64,000 bases of DNA from NCBI RefSeq assembly GCF_015476655.1, contig NZ_JABFHF010000018.1, forward strand, positions 1 to 64,000, written 5' to 3'. The notes below the pieces were generated by a model. The model saw only the letters and a program-made list of their open reading frames with translations, was not told the DNA's origin and did not search any database. A program made the position numbers and the translations under genes. Shown here one piece after another: positions 25,054-34,538 of the stretch (position 1 is its first letter; each line of letters opens with the position of its first letter). This stretch comes from Aquiflexum lacus. GTDB lineage: Bacteria; Bacteroidota; Bacteroidia; Cytophagales; Cyclobacteriaceae.

Positions 25054-26232
25054 TTATTGGAGATTTTTTTTGTGTTGCCATGCAAATTTATCCAAAGAAA
25101 ATAAGATGGATTTCTCCAAAATTTTTCCTGAAATTGCTTCTCCCAATGCTGCTGAATGTTTGAACCCATGTCCGCTGCAAGCAGAAGCAACCATTACTTC
25201 TGGAAAATCAGGTAATTCATCCACAACAAAATAGGAATCTTGGGTTACTGTATAAATACATACTTTAGATTGAAGTACTTTTTTTTCTATATGATTAAAT
25301 CTGTTTGCAATTTTCTCTTTGATAAATAGAGAATCTTCATCCGGGCTAACCTCACGGGACAGGGTATCCGGATGGTTTTTTTCTAAAAATGATTCAGAAG
25401 CCATTTTTACACATTTTCCATCTAAAGAAGGGAAACCATACACAAAATCTTCCGCACCTTCTCCAAATCCCCACATATAGACCGGCGTTTTTCCCAATTC
25501 AAAAGCATTGCCGATCTTCGGAAGCCAATGTAAAATTTGTCTACAGATTTTGAAATGAGGTTTTTCGCTTTCAGATAAAAAGTCTTTGACCCAAGCCCCT
25601 GCACTGATAACGGCCCTTCCCGCCTCAAACTGTCCCTGATTGGTAATGATGTTTACGCCTCCACCTTCCAAAGGTCTGATGCCAAGCACCTTGGTATGGG
25701 TTTTGATCACAGCTTGGTTTTCTTCAGCCAACTTGATTTGGGTGGTAATCGCCAATTCTGGTTTTAGAAATCCTGCACTTGGTTCGTAATAGGCCATTCC
25801 TGATTCTTCCAAATTGAATTCTGAAAAACGTTTTTTCAACTCATGGCTATCAAAGACCTCAAAAGGGATGTCCCCCTCTTTTGCAAACTGAACAGTCCTC
25901 TTGAAAAACCCTTCAGATCCGTGTTTTGACCAGCTTTTTCCACCGGAATCAAACAGAAGGCCTCCTGTTGTTGTCATGATTTTTTGCCCGGTCAAAGCTT
26001 CAATCGCTTCCCATATTTCATGGGAGCGTTTTACGATGGGAACAAAATCCATTCCTTCACCCACTGCCAACCTTGTAATCCGAGTTTCTCCATGGGAAGA
26101 ACCCATGGTGTGTGGAGGAGAAAATTGGTCAATTCCCAAGATTCGCTTACCGGATTTACTCAACTGCCAAAGCGTAGAAGACCCTACTGCACCAAGGCCG
26201 ATTACAGCTACATCGAAAGAATTTCTGTTCAT
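25054..26232 (-). CDS. solA: Monomeric sarcosine oxidase / N-methyl-tryptophan oxidase-like flavoenzyme
   Basis: 392 residues with the FAD dinucleotide-binding motif VAVIGLGAVGSST at the N-terminus, HTMGSSHGETRITR next to the flavin, and VCIYTVTQDSYFVVD, whose Cys corresponds to the residue covalently attached to FAD in monomeric sarcosine oxidase. CSGHGFKHS near the end completes the pattern. These enzymes oxidatively demethylate secondary amino acids to give formaldehyde, H2O2 and glycine or tryptophan. The exact N-methyl amino acid is not predictable. It follows the amidase gene on the same strand after a 121-base spacer. Confidence 0.87.
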   Translation of the reverse strand: MNRNSFDVAVIGLGAVGSSTLWQLSKSGKRILGIDQFSPPHTMGSSHGETRITRLAVGEGMDFVPIVKRSHEIWEAIEALTGQKIMTTTGGLLFDSGGKSWSKHGSEGFFKRTVQFAKEGDIPFEVFDSHELKKRFSEFNLEESGMAYYEPSAGFLKPELAITTQIKLAEENQAVIKTHTKVLGIRPLEGGGVNIITNQGQFEAGRAVISAGAWVKDFLSESEKPHFKICRQILHWLPKIGNAFELGKTPVYMWGFGEGAEDFVYGFPSLDGKCVKMASESFLEKNHPDTLSREVSPDEDSLFIKEKIANRFNHIEKKVLQSKVCIYTVTQDSYFVVDELPDFPEVMVASACSGHGFKHSAALGEAISGKILEKSILFSLDKFAWQHKKNLQ

Positions 26233-26353
26233 ACTGTGCTATTATCTTTATCGATTTCATCCTCTTTTTTCATGAATATTCCAACATCGGTCATTGTTCA
26301 TTTCCTAACTTCTCGACTCTCGGTTCTCAAATCTCGGTTCCCGCATCTCGCCT
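26233..26353. repeat. Spacer with degenerate TCTCGGTTC-type repeats
   Basis: Between the amidase and flavoenzyme genes, about 26305-26352 consist of diverged repeats of the word TCTCGGTTC or CTCGACTC. Comparable purine-rich units occur on the other strand sense at 13180-13210. They probably belong to a mobile or slippage-prone intergenic repeat of this lineage. No gene or terminator is seen. Confidence 0.45.
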
Positions 26354-28024
26354 CTATTTATCAAACAATGGAGGTCTTTTTTTCTGCCAATCTGTATGAT
26401 CTTGGTATGCCCTACCCAACATGATGAGTTTTTCCTCTTCAAATAGATTTGCCAGGAAGGTGATGGAGGTTGGGCTTCCATTCTCTGTAAATCCATTTGG
26501 AAGACATAATGCCGGATGTCCGGTTAGGTTGGTGATGAGTAGCTGATTTCCTCCGAATGACGGACTGATGATCACATCAAATTCTTGAAACAATGAATGA
26601 ATTTCTTCTATAAGAATTGAGCGATGCCTGTTTGCCTGAATATATTCCACTGCGGGAATAAATCTAGCAGACCTAAAAATATTGGGCCATGCATTCTTAT
26701 GCTGAGCGACCAAGAGTTCATCGCTGTTTGACCTGGTTAGATCATCAAAAGCCGCCGCTGCCTCAGCAACCAAAATAAACCTTAAACTCGCAATAGGCAT
26801 GGAGGTAGTTAATTCCAAAGGATGCAAAGTAAGGCCTAGATTCTTAAGGTCTTCCAAGACCTTTCGGTCATTTTCCAATCCTTCTCCTTCAAACAAACCG
26901 GGGAAGTATCCAATTTTAAGTTCTTTTATGCTTTTGGAGGCATCATAATTTAAAGCAGCAGCAATGGTACTTTTGTCCTTCGTATCTAAACCATTAATTA
27001 TTGAAAGCACAATGCCATTATCCAGGGCCGATCTGGAAATTGGACCGAGTTTATCCATGCTCCAACTCAAAGCCATGGCCCCATGTCGGCTTACCCTTCC
27101 AAAAGTAGGCCTCAATCCTGTCACCCCATTTCTTGTGGAAGGAGAGACAATGCTGCCCAAGGTCTCAGTTCCAATAGCAAATGGTACCAATCCGGCGCTG
27201 ACTGCAGATGCAGATCCTGCTGAAGATCCACTCGATCCTTGTTTCAGATTCCAGGGATTTTTTGTTACTCCACCGTACCAAACATCTCCCATAGCCAAAG
27301 CGCCTAAAGTAAATTTACCAACCAAAACGGCGCCTGCATCCTGTAGTTTCTCTACCACAGTTGCTGTTTCATCGATCACCTGATCCTTGTACGGCATTGC
27401 TCCCCAAGTACTCTTGGTATCTTTTACAGCCAATAAATCTTTGATACCATATGGTATTCCGTGTAATGGACCTCTGTATTTTCCTTGAGCAATCTCTGCA
27501 TCCATGGCTTTTGCCGACGCGATAGCTTCATTTTCCAACAGCGTGATCAAGCATTGTAAGGTGTCTGAATAATTTTTTATCCTTTCCAAATAGATTTTCG
27601 TCAACCTTTCAGAACTGATTTTTTTATTTTGTATCAAAACTGCTAAATCAGAAACAGGAAGAAAGGCTATATCAGTGTCATCGGCCGGCAATTGGAGATC
27701 TTTGGACAAACCCCAACCATGCGGTTTTTGAACCTGATCAGGTATAAAACCATGAGGAAGCGGATTAAAATAGAGGGCAGGGGCTGTTGCGTTTTCCAAT
27801 TTTTGGTCGCGCATCCGCTCAAAACCGTTTCGCTGATTGGTCAGGTTTTGGATCATGCTGTCTTTCTCGGCGGGACTGAATTCCATTCCGATCAGGCTTT
27901 CTGCTCCGGAAATCATTGCAGGACTGATTTCATTTGCTTTTTTTCCAGCTATAAAACCAATAAACAGGAGACTGAAGCCAAGGACAAATAATCCAAGCTT
28001 TGACTTGTTTTTAAGAGGCATCAT
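26354..28024 (-). CDS. Membrane-anchored or exported amidase (amidase signature family)
   Basis: 556 residues with one N-terminal hydrophobic segment (about 9-26) that could be an uncleaved anchor or signal. The amidase signature core follows: the catalytic Lys in YGIKDLLAVK, the Ser-cisSer region in KQGSSGSSAGSASAVSAG, and the nucleophile Ser in GTETLGSIVSPS. Family members hydrolyse amides, peptides or acyl-amino compounds; Bacteroidota forms with this leader are often labelled 6-aminohexanoate-cyclic-dimer-type or Glu-tRNA amidase homologues, but GatA function is unlikely for an exported protein. Probably cotranscribed with the downstream solA-like gene. Confidence 0.88.
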   Translation of the reverse strand: MMPLKNKSKLGLFVLGFSLLFIGFIAGKKANEISPAMISGAESLIGMEFSPAEKDSMIQNLTNQRNGFERMRDQKLENATAPALYFNPLPHGFIPDQVQKPHGWGLSKDLQLPADDTDIAFLPVSDLAVLIQNKKISSERLTKIYLERIKNYSDTLQCLITLLENEAIASAKAMDAEIAQGKYRGPLHGIPYGIKDLLAVKDTKSTWGAMPYKDQVIDETATVVEKLQDAGAVLVGKFTLGALAMGDVWYGGVTKNPWNLKQGSSGSSAGSASAVSAGLVPFAIGTETLGSIVSPSTRNGVTGLRPTFGRVSRHGAMALSWSMDKLGPISRSALDNGIVLSIINGLDTKDKSTIAAALNYDASKSIKELKIGYFPGLFEGEGLENDRKVLEDLKNLGLTLHPLELTTSMPIASLRFILVAEAAAAFDDLTRSNSDELLVAQHKNAWPNIFRSARFIPAVEYIQANRHRSILIEEIHSLFQEFDVIISPSFGGNQLLITNLTGHPALCLPNGFTENGSPTSITFLANLFEEEKLIMLGRAYQDHTDWQKKRPPLFDK

Positions 28025-28098
28025 GTAGTTTTGTGTTTGTATTGAAAACCAATCTGAAAGGGATAAGTTAATTTTCCTGAATATAAAGAAATAACATC

Positions 28099-28542
28099 AT
28101 GGACAAAAACAGCATTATGCCAAGTTTCCCTATGCCAATGCGTGGACTTCTTTTGCTTACAGGAATGTACACCTTTGCATGGTCGGCATTTTTTAGGTAT
28201 TTCGGGGGGGACCTCATGAGGTGGCTTGCCATGAATCCAACAGAAATCCCCGAAATCAGCGGAAGGGTTTTTGGTACTGTAGGGATGATAATTGGTTTTC
28301 TGATATTTCTTAGTGCTTTTTATCCCATCAGTTGGCATTATCTTATCATGATTGGAATCGCTGGAAAGTTGATTTTGGCAGCTTGGTTTGTCCTTACTTT
28401 TATCCCCGAATTGGGTTGGAATAAGCGTTCAATTTTTCACTTGGTTTTCAATGAATTGATTTGGTTGATTCCTCTATCCATCATTCTGATTAGGGCTATC
28501 AAAGTGAAAAAATATTTAAAGGATTTACCGGAGGAGGATTAA
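28099..28542 (+). CDS. Four-segment membrane protein of unknown function
   Basis: 147 residues with about four hydrophobic segments (around 15-33, 55-75, 77-97 and 112-132), ending in a charged cytoplasmic tail KVKKYLKDLPEED. It is divergent from the amidase gene (74 bases between start codons) and convergent with the sulfatase-modifying-factor-like gene. The regular membrane pattern and clean start support a real gene, but I do not recognise a function. Confidence 0.7.
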   Translation: MDKNSIMPSFPMPMRGLLLLTGMYTFAWSAFFRYFGGDLMRWLAMNPTEIPEISGRVFGTVGMIIGFLIFLSAFYPISWHYLIMIGIAGKLILAAWFVLTFIPELGWNKRSIFHLVFNELIWLIPLSIILIRAIKVKKYLKDLPEED

Positions 28543-28546
28543 ACAT

Positions 28547-29386
28547 TTATCTGTTTTCCCTCACCAATCTAAACCCGACATCATAACCATTTCCCGGACC
28601 AGCACCATGAAATAAATATGTAGCATTGGTGACATCTGATGTTATACTACCTCCTTTCAATACATGTACTTCGCCTTTGGACGGAGGGGATGGATCTGCT
28701 AAAACTTCATTGTTGTAGTAATCTTCAACCCACTCCCACACATTGCCCAGCATATCATATATTCCCCAAGGATTAGGCTTTTTTGTACCAACAGGTTTTG
28801 TGGTCCCTTTATTTGTTTGTTGAATCCATGCCTGTTCACTTGTCTCTGACCAAGAGAGTAATTCATCATTTCCCGCCCTTGCCGCATATTCCCACTCAAA
28901 TTCTGTGGGCAACCTGTAGTGGTAAGTTTCATCCCTGGCATTCAGTTTCTCCAAAAACCCCAGCACCATTTGCCAAGTGACGTTTTCAACAGGATGTAAA
29001 TCCGAGTTTTCACCCACTTTGTCTTCATTAAAAATTGATGGATTGGTACCCATGATCGCTTGCCATTGGCCTTGCGTGACTTCATATTTTCCAATGTAAT
29101 ATGGTTGGGAAATATAAACCCAAAAGCCTGGTCTTGAATCCCTTTCAGCCATTTCCTGACAAAGTTTGAATTCCTTTTCAGTCCATTTGATTTCTTCAGG
29201 AACATCACGGGTATCAGGAAAGCTAGGACATTCAATTTCAATTTTTCCCACAAGCATCTTTCCTGGATCGATTTTCTGAAATTCCATATCAATGCTTTTG
29301 GTTGACCGAATCTGAATCTGCTGAGCAGAAACAGGGCTAGAAGCCAAAAAGCCAATTAGAAGCAGGATTGGATAAAGGTTTTTCAT
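28547..29386 (-). CDS. Exported FGE/SUMF1-fold protein lacking the catalytic cysteine
   Basis: 279 residues. The signal peptide ends in SPVSAQQ. The rest is the formylglycine-generating-enzyme (SUMF1) fold: YYIGKYEVTQGQWQAIMG, HPVENVTWQM, YRLPTEFEWEYAARAG, NPWGIYDMLGNVWEWVEDYY and GFRLVREN. True FGE enzymes keep a redox Cys pair in the last segment after the GGS motif; here that stretch (KGGSITSDVTNATYLFHG) has none, so aldehyde formation on sulfatases is unlikely. It may be a ligand-binding or structural member, like GldJ/GldK. It begins one base after the DUF1080 gene stop and is the third gene of that operon. Confidence 0.87.
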   Translation of the reverse strand: MKNLYPILLLIGFLASSPVSAQQIQIRSTKSIDMEFQKIDPGKMLVGKIEIECPSFPDTRDVPEEIKWTEKEFKLCQEMAERDSRPGFWVYISQPYYIGKYEVTQGQWQAIMGTNPSIFNEDKVGENSDLHPVENVTWQMVLGFLEKLNARDETYHYRLPTEFEWEYAARAGNDELLSWSETSEQAWIQQTNKGTTKPVGTKKPNPWGIYDMLGNVWEWVEDYYNNEVLADPSPPSKGEVHVLKGGSITSDVTNATYLFHGAGPGNGYDVGFRLVRENR

Positions 29387-29387
29387 A

Positions 29388-30158
29388 CTATTCAGCCGGT
29401 TTAAGTTCCTTGATCATAATATTCCTGTAGGAATGGGCAGCATCCGGCCTCCAAGAAAAATCACAGCATCTTCCACCCGGCACAGGTTGCAAGGTGGCAC
29501 TCCAATGTAACTGAAAAGCAATCATCCCTTCAGTTGCATCTCCAATCAAATCATTCCTTATTCCCTCTGCATCCCACATGTGATTTCCATTTATCCACAA
29601 AGAGACTTTTGGTAATTCTCCCGTGATCTGGATGCGGAGACTATTCCAATCTCCCTTTTTCCAAACCTCTTCAATATGTTCAATTCTGGCATTGACCGTA
29701 GTCCTCAGCATTTCTCCAAAAAGGTTTCCAGTTCCTTTTTCCCCATCTCCAGCCAATTCCAATTGATAGGCAGACCCACTCTCACTTGACCTTAGAAAAA
29801 TTCCGCCATTTGTTCCTGGATGGCCTTTGAATTCAAGTTGTAGCTCAAAATCCTGATATTTTTTATCGGTGAGAATGATTCCTCCCTGACCATATGGATA
29901 TTGCTTCATGACAATAGCCCCATCTTCTACATAAAAATTGCCCATGGTTCCATGGTGATTGGTTTTGCTGATATGCCAGCCTTCTAAATCTTTACCATTA
30001 AAAATTGAAACAAATTCCTGTGGTGCATAATTATGTTGTGCAAAACTTATATGACTTATTAGAATGAGAAATATTCCTGCAAATTTCCTTCCAGCAAACC
30101 CAAAAGAAGAGAAGTATGGAAGGTCAATTCTAAAAACTGAATGAAGTGGTTTTGCCAT
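29388..30158 (-). CDS. DUF1080 / 3-keto-disaccharide hydrolase-type protein
   Basis: 256 residues with an N-terminal export signal (hydrophobic stretch ending SHISFAQ). The body is a concanavalin-like jelly roll of the DUF1080 family: SIFNGKDLEGWHI near the start, EFKGHPGTNGGIFLRS, and LQPVPGGRCCDFSWRP toward the end. DUF1080 proteins have been linked to cleavage of 3-keto-glycosides in Bacteroides and to 3-keto-disaccharide hydrolysis, with Gfo/Idh/MocA enzymes making the keto sugar. Such an enzyme is present in this window at 3718-5025. The gene lies eight bases after the quinoprotein gene. Confidence 0.88.
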   Translation of the reverse strand: MAKPLHSVFRIDLPYFSSFGFAGRKFAGIFLILISHISFAQHNYAPQEFVSIFNGKDLEGWHISKTNHHGTMGNFYVEDGAIVMKQYPYGQGGIILTDKKYQDFELQLEFKGHPGTNGGIFLRSSESGSAYQLELAGDGEKGTGNLFGEMLRTTVNARIEHIEEVWKKGDWNSLRIQITGELPKVSLWINGNHMWDAEGIRNDLIGDATEGMIAFQLHWSATLQPVPGGRCCDFSWRPDAAHSYRNIMIKELKPAE

Positions 30159-30166
30159 CAGTATTT

Positions 30167-33010
30167 CTATTTTATAAACTCGATTCCCGTCATCATGACC
30201 AAAGCGTCGCTTTCATTTGCCTGCAAATTCTTTACCACGATATATAAATCATGCAATCCATCTGATTTAGAAACATCAAAGGTAGCCGGAAGACCCATAG
30301 CCTCTCCGAAGAAAGGACCCTTATCGCCTTTGGGAGCAGGTGGTATTGTATATGCCTCTCCAATTATCTGTCCTTCGGGATTGCCCGATCTGAGCTCGAT
30401 GGTTGCTCCAACAAAATGAGACCAATGCCAAAAGCGATTTGGTGCACCGATTTTAATTTGATTGATTCCGGAAAGGTCTATCGCCCTAAATCCTATATGC
30501 CCACCTCGGCCTGTAAAAATAAAACCCGGATCATTGGTGGAAGGGGTATAGGAAATGCCCTTTTCGGAGAAGATATCAGCATCTTCAGGTGCCAAAACAG
30601 GATATCTAAGTAGAAAATAATCCTTGCCATCCAGATTTAATCCATCCTTTTCTTCGGAACCTTTGTCCGTATAACTGGCCAAAAAAACATAAGACCCCAT
30701 TTCTAAAGGAGTTCGAAAATACGAGTCAAGCCTTTTACCCCTTCCCCTTTTGTTGTATGCTTTTGTCTGGTATTGGCCTGAGGTTCCCAAATTGGTGTTT
30801 TCCTGATTTTCAGAATTTATTTCTAAGATATAATCAATGATCTGGGTGATTTCAGGAGAATTCAGCATGGGCTGTGGAGGCATAGGAGAATCTCCCCATT
30901 TACCCGAACCACCATCAGCAATACTTTTTGACAATATTTCAAAAGCCTTGGGATCTTCTTTATACCTCTTTGCGATATCCTGAAAAGAAGGTCCAACCAA
31001 TTTTCTATCCTCAAGGTGGCAAGAGAGGCAATTGCTTTTTTGTACCAAACCTTTCGCATTGAGATGTTTTAACCTGATCTCGGGATTCAGTTTATCTTGC
31101 ATCTCCAATAATTCCAATTGTGGATAGCCCATTCCTGAAGGAATATATTGTGCTGTGACCAAAACCTTTTCTTTTTTGATCATTCCATCCATCAAACTTC
31201 CATCTTCCTTATCTTCCACAGAAAGTACATATTCGATCATCCCTTCAGGGAAATAAAAACTTTGGTTCCCTTCTAAAATTTGAAATTTTACCTGGGGGCG
31301 GCTGTTCCCGGCAATGATTTGAAATGAATCTTCTGAAGAAAGTCCATAGGAATCTTTTACCTTGAGATTTACAAAATATTTTCCTGGTTCTTCAAGTATT
31401 AATGTTGGGTTTGGATCTGTGAAATCTTGGACAATTTTTCCATCCATACCTTTGATCGTCCAATTATACGTCAATGGATCTCCATCCATATCCATACTCC
31501 CTTCAGAAGACAACTTTAAATTTAAAGGTACTTTACCATCCATTGCAGATGAACTTGCTTTTGCGATGGGTGCCCTATTTCCGGCATTGTATTCTATTCT
31601 GGAGATTTTTCCCTGTCCGCCTATCCCATACTCTACCAAATATAAGTCCCCATTAGGACTGAAATCCATATCCAATGGCTGGCTATGGGTCAACATTTCA
31701 GCAGGGAGAAATTTCTCGAGGGAAAGCACTTTGGAGCGTGATTCATCCATTTCAACCACCATAATCCAGTTACGGACATAATCTGTGATAAACCACTTGC
31801 CTTCGAAATAAGCCGGGAACATCCTTTCCACATTTTCTGAAAAGTCATTTCTTCTAAAAATCGGTCCACCCACCGCCGAACGGGCAGCACTTCCCAAAAT
31901 GGGCCACTCTTCCGAAACTTGGTAAGGATAAGCGATAAGTGCTTTCTTAGCAGGTGGAAGTATTTTGAGTCCAGTATTGTTGGGAGAATCATTGTAGCTG
32001 GAATCGGGTCTATATGGTGCTCCATAAACTCCAGTATTGTAGTCATAGCTATTGTAAGCCCTGTTGTAGCCAATAAAATACGGCCAGCCATAATTTCCAG
32101 GACCTTTGGAAACATTGAATTCATCATAACCCATGGGTCCAAATTCTTCGGAGTCCACGCCTGCGTCCGGTCCCACTTCTCCCCAATGTAGGTATTGGGT
32201 TTTGGAATCAATGGACAATCTCCAAGGGTTTCTGTTGCCCATTATATAGATTTCCGGCAAAGTGTTAGGGCTATCTTGAGCAAACAAGTTTCCTTCAGGG
32301 ATGCTGTAAGTGCCATCGGCATGGGGTTTGATTCTAATAATTGTGCCCCTTAAATCATTGGTGTTTCCAGCTGTTCTCGCTTCATCTTCACCTCTTCCTC
32401 CTTCATTTTTAAATGGAAGCGGAGAATATTGGGTGGGATGGGAATCAGCCCCAATACTAAGGTATAAGTTTCCATTTTTGTCCCAGGTCATTCCTCCACC
32501 AAAGTGTTGTCCGTCCGGCTGTTCCCAAGGAACGGATAGTATAATTTTTTCATTGGCAATGTCCAATAGACCATCTTTTCCCAGTTCAAATCTCGAGAGG
32601 CGTAAGGCATCACCCTTGTCGGCAGCAGCAGAATAAAAAAGATAGATTTGTTGGCTACTTTCAAAATCCCTGTCCAATAGAATCCCTATCAGGCCGGGAG
32701 CAGTTTCTTTGGTCAGATCCAGCGTACCCAACATTTCAACCTCCCCTGTTTTTTCATTGAAACGCTTGACGTTTCCGATACGCTCTATCCAATAGACGTA
32801 ACCATTATCGTCAAATTCAATTTGGAGTGGTTCTTCCAAACCTTCGACAACAACTGTTGGGGTAAATCTACTGTCATCAGGTCGAATGGATTCAACTTCT
32901 TTAGAATGTTCTTTACAGGCTGTGGCGAATCCGAGAAAGAGAAGAAAGATAATCTTCGTCTTGACTATTGAATAAAAAAAATTACCTGAATTTTTAGGGA
33001 AAGCAATCAT
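30167..33010 (-). CDS. Multidomain quinoprotein dehydrogenase lipoprotein with PKD and cytochrome c domains
   Basis: 947 residues. The leader ends GFATACKE, a lipoprotein site. The first domain (about 45-480) is a soluble glucose/sorbosone dehydrogenase six-bladed propeller (PDGQHFGGGMTWD, GNRNPWRLSID, GPGNYGWPYF). A PKD domain follows (about 490-575, NRAPIAKASSSA to FQIIAG), then another beta domain, then a class I cytochrome c (NCLSCHLEDRKLVGPS, axial Met in DSPMPPQP, about 665-745), and a C-terminal carbohydrate-binding-like beta domain (about 800-947). The chain could oxidise a sugar with PQQ and pass electrons to its own heme. The dehydrogenase substrate is unknown. First gene of a three-gene operon. 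Confidence 0.88.
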   Translation of the reverse strand: MIAFPKNSGNFFYSIVKTKIIFLLFLGFATACKEHSKEVESIRPDDSRFTPTVVVEGLEEPLQIEFDDNGYVYWIERIGNVKRFNEKTGEVEMLGTLDLTKETAPGLIGILLDRDFESSQQIYLFYSAAADKGDALRLSRFELGKDGLLDIANEKIILSVPWEQPDGQHFGGGMTWDKNGNLYLSIGADSHPTQYSPLPFKNEGGRGEDEARTAGNTNDLRGTIIRIKPHADGTYSIPEGNLFAQDSPNTLPEIYIMGNRNPWRLSIDSKTQYLHWGEVGPDAGVDSEEFGPMGYDEFNVSKGPGNYGWPYFIGYNRAYNSYDYNTGVYGAPYRPDSSYNDSPNNTGLKILPPAKKALIAYPYQVSEEWPILGSAARSAVGGPIFRRNDFSENVERMFPAYFEGKWFITDYVRNWIMVVEMDESRSKVLSLEKFLPAEMLTHSQPLDMDFSPNGDLYLVEYGIGGQGKISRIEYNAGNRAPIAKASSSAMDGKVPLNLKLSSEGSMDMDGDPLTYNWTIKGMDGKIVQDFTDPNPTLILEEPGKYFVNLKVKDSYGLSSEDSFQIIAGNSRPQVKFQILEGNQSFYFPEGMIEYVLSVEDKEDGSLMDGMIKKEKVLVTAQYIPSGMGYPQLELLEMQDKLNPEIRLKHLNAKGLVQKSNCLSCHLEDRKLVGPSFQDIAKRYKEDPKAFEILSKSIADGGSGKWGDSPMPPQPMLNSPEITQIIDYILEINSENQENTNLGTSGQYQTKAYNKRGRGKRLDSYFRTPLEMGSYVFLASYTDKGSEEKDGLNLDGKDYFLLRYPVLAPEDADIFSEKGISYTPSTNDPGFIFTGRGGHIGFRAIDLSGINQIKIGAPNRFWHWSHFVGATIELRSGNPEGQIIGEAYTIPPAPKGDKGPFFGEAMGLPATFDVSKSDGLHDLYIVVKNLQANESDALVMMTGIEFIK

Positions 33011-33231
33011 AGGTGATTATTGGGGGATGTTGAATGATATATAAATATGGAAATTGTCTCTTGAAAAGAGAAAGTAAAATTGACAATCGGCAAATTTTAT
33101 GACTTTGAATTTATTTCCAATCGACTAATAATTCCTAATAAAGGGCATTTCCATGATACCTGAATTTTGTAAGAAAACACCAATTTTTTAGAATCTTTTT
33201 TTAAGTTTGAAACTTATATAGCTGATCCCCG

Positions 33232-34197
33232 ATGAACCGCAGGAAATTTATTATTAACAGTACTTTGTCAACTGCAGGATTGGGTTTAATGCCTGCTTTC
33301 TCTCATTCAAAAAATATGAAAATAGCCAATACAGATTTTGGAGTAGCACTTTTTACCCTACCCAAAGCCCTTTCTGAGAATTTTGAAGGTACAATCCGAA
33401 TGATCAGCGAAATTGGGTACAAGGAACTGGAGTTTTTTGGTCCATACGATTTTAGTGTTGAAGGTGTAAAAAAGAGTTGGAATCAGCTAACACCACTTCT
33501 TGGGTTTTCGGGAAGCGGATATTTTGGTCATTCCTACAAAGAAACTAGGGAAATATTGGACAGGTATGGATTAACAGCTCCTGCGATTCATGTGGACCTT
33601 CAAACTCTGGATGATAATATGGGTCAAGTGGCAGAGGCTGCAAATGTTCTCGGCCATAAATACGTAGGAATTGCGATGATCCCGGAAGAAATGAGGCCGG
33701 ATTTGGAAGGGTTTAAGAAAACAATAGATACTTTCAATAGGGTTGGTGCATCTGCCAAAAAATATGGACTGACGTTTTTTTATCATAATCACGGCTATGG
33801 CCACAAGGCAATGGAAGGTGTAGTCCCATTTGATTTAATTCTAAAAAACACTGATCCTGAATTGGTAAAAATGGAATTGGATGTTTTCTGGTTTGCTGCG
33901 GCAGGAGTAGATTCCAAAAAGATACTCCAGGAAAATCCGGGCAGGTTCCCATTGCTTCATATTAAAGATATGAGCGAGGCAAAAACGTTTGCCGGAGATG
34001 GTGGAAACCCTTCAGAATGGATGAGTCTTTTCCCTTATTTGACAGATGCAGGAGATGGGGTTTTGGACCTTCCAGGAATTTTGAAACAGGCAAAAAAATC
34101 AGGAGTAAAGCACTTTTTCCTTGAAAAAGACAATACTCCTGAATTTGAAAGCGCATTGATGATAAGTTTTAACTTCCTCTCCAAGCTGAAACTTTAG
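33232..34197 (+). CDS. Second Tat-type sugar phosphate isomerase/epimerase
   Basis: 321 residues. NRRKFIINSTLSTAG is an RR export signal. The TIM-barrel body has VALFTLPKAL near the start, IGYKELEFFGPYDF, FFYHNHGYGHK, KMELDVFWFAAAG and LLHIKDMSEA, giving the same Glu/His/Asp metal set as the protein at 2840-3706. It is divergent from the quinoprotein operon (221 bases apart), which suggests a shared control region and a shared pathway. Substrate unknown. Confidence 0.87.
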   Translation: MNRRKFIINSTLSTAGLGLMPAFSHSKNMKIANTDFGVALFTLPKALSENFEGTIRMISEIGYKELEFFGPYDFSVEGVKKSWNQLTPLLGFSGSGYFGHSYKETREILDRYGLTAPAIHVDLQTLDDNMGQVAEAANVLGHKYVGIAMIPEEMRPDLEGFKKTIDTFNRVGASAKKYGLTFFYHNHGYGHKAMEGVVPFDLILKNTDPELVKMELDVFWFAAAGVDSKKILQENPGRFPLLHIKDMSEAKTFAGDGGNPSEWMSLFPYLTDAGDGVLDLPGILKQAKKSGVKHFFLEKDNTPEFESALMISFNFLSKLKL

Positions 34198-34202
34198 AAA
34201 TT

Positions 34203-34520
34203 TTATAATATGATAATCAACAGAATGATAATTATCAATGCACCGGTTGAGATATAAATACCAGTTCCCCGGAAGGCTTTTGCCTCTTTTTCAAGAGATC
34301 TGAGTTCATTTTTCAATTCTTTCTTCTCTTCTTTTGAAAGGGCCGGCAAATCCATTTCCTTGATTTCAAGAACCTTGGATTCGATTTCCAAAAGTCTTTC
34401 AGATTCTTCGACCGATAAAACTTTCGGTTCTTTTGATTTGAAAGGTGTAGCCTCAACGGGACTTCCGCTAAAGACAAATAAAGCCGCAGCTGCAGCAAGT
34501 GTTAAAAGGGGCTTTTTCAT
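34203..34520 (-). CDS. Exported or membrane-bound small protein with coiled-coil middle
   Basis: 105 residues. A signal peptide (about 1-24, ending PVEAT) precedes a highly charged helical middle (about 35-82, rich in Glu, Lys and Leu) and a very hydrophobic C-terminal segment ending LIIIILLIIIL. The topology suggests a periplasmic helix anchored in the inner membrane. Similar small proteins are frequent in Bacteroidota, but no function is known to me. It follows fumC on the same strand after 18 bases, so it may be cotranscribed. Confidence 0.65.
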   Translation of the reverse strand: MKKPLLTLAAAAALFVFSGSPVEATPFKSKEPKVLSVEESERLLEIESKVLEIKEMDLPALSKEEKKELKNELRSLEKEAKAFRGTGIYISTGALIIIILLIIIL

Positions 34521-34538
34521 AGATATAAAATTTGATTT

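Noticed and set aside
29591-29599. Single perfect DnaA box TTATCCACA
   Set aside because: One copy inside the DUF1080 coding region without neighbours or AT-rich DNA; expected by chance in a window of this size.
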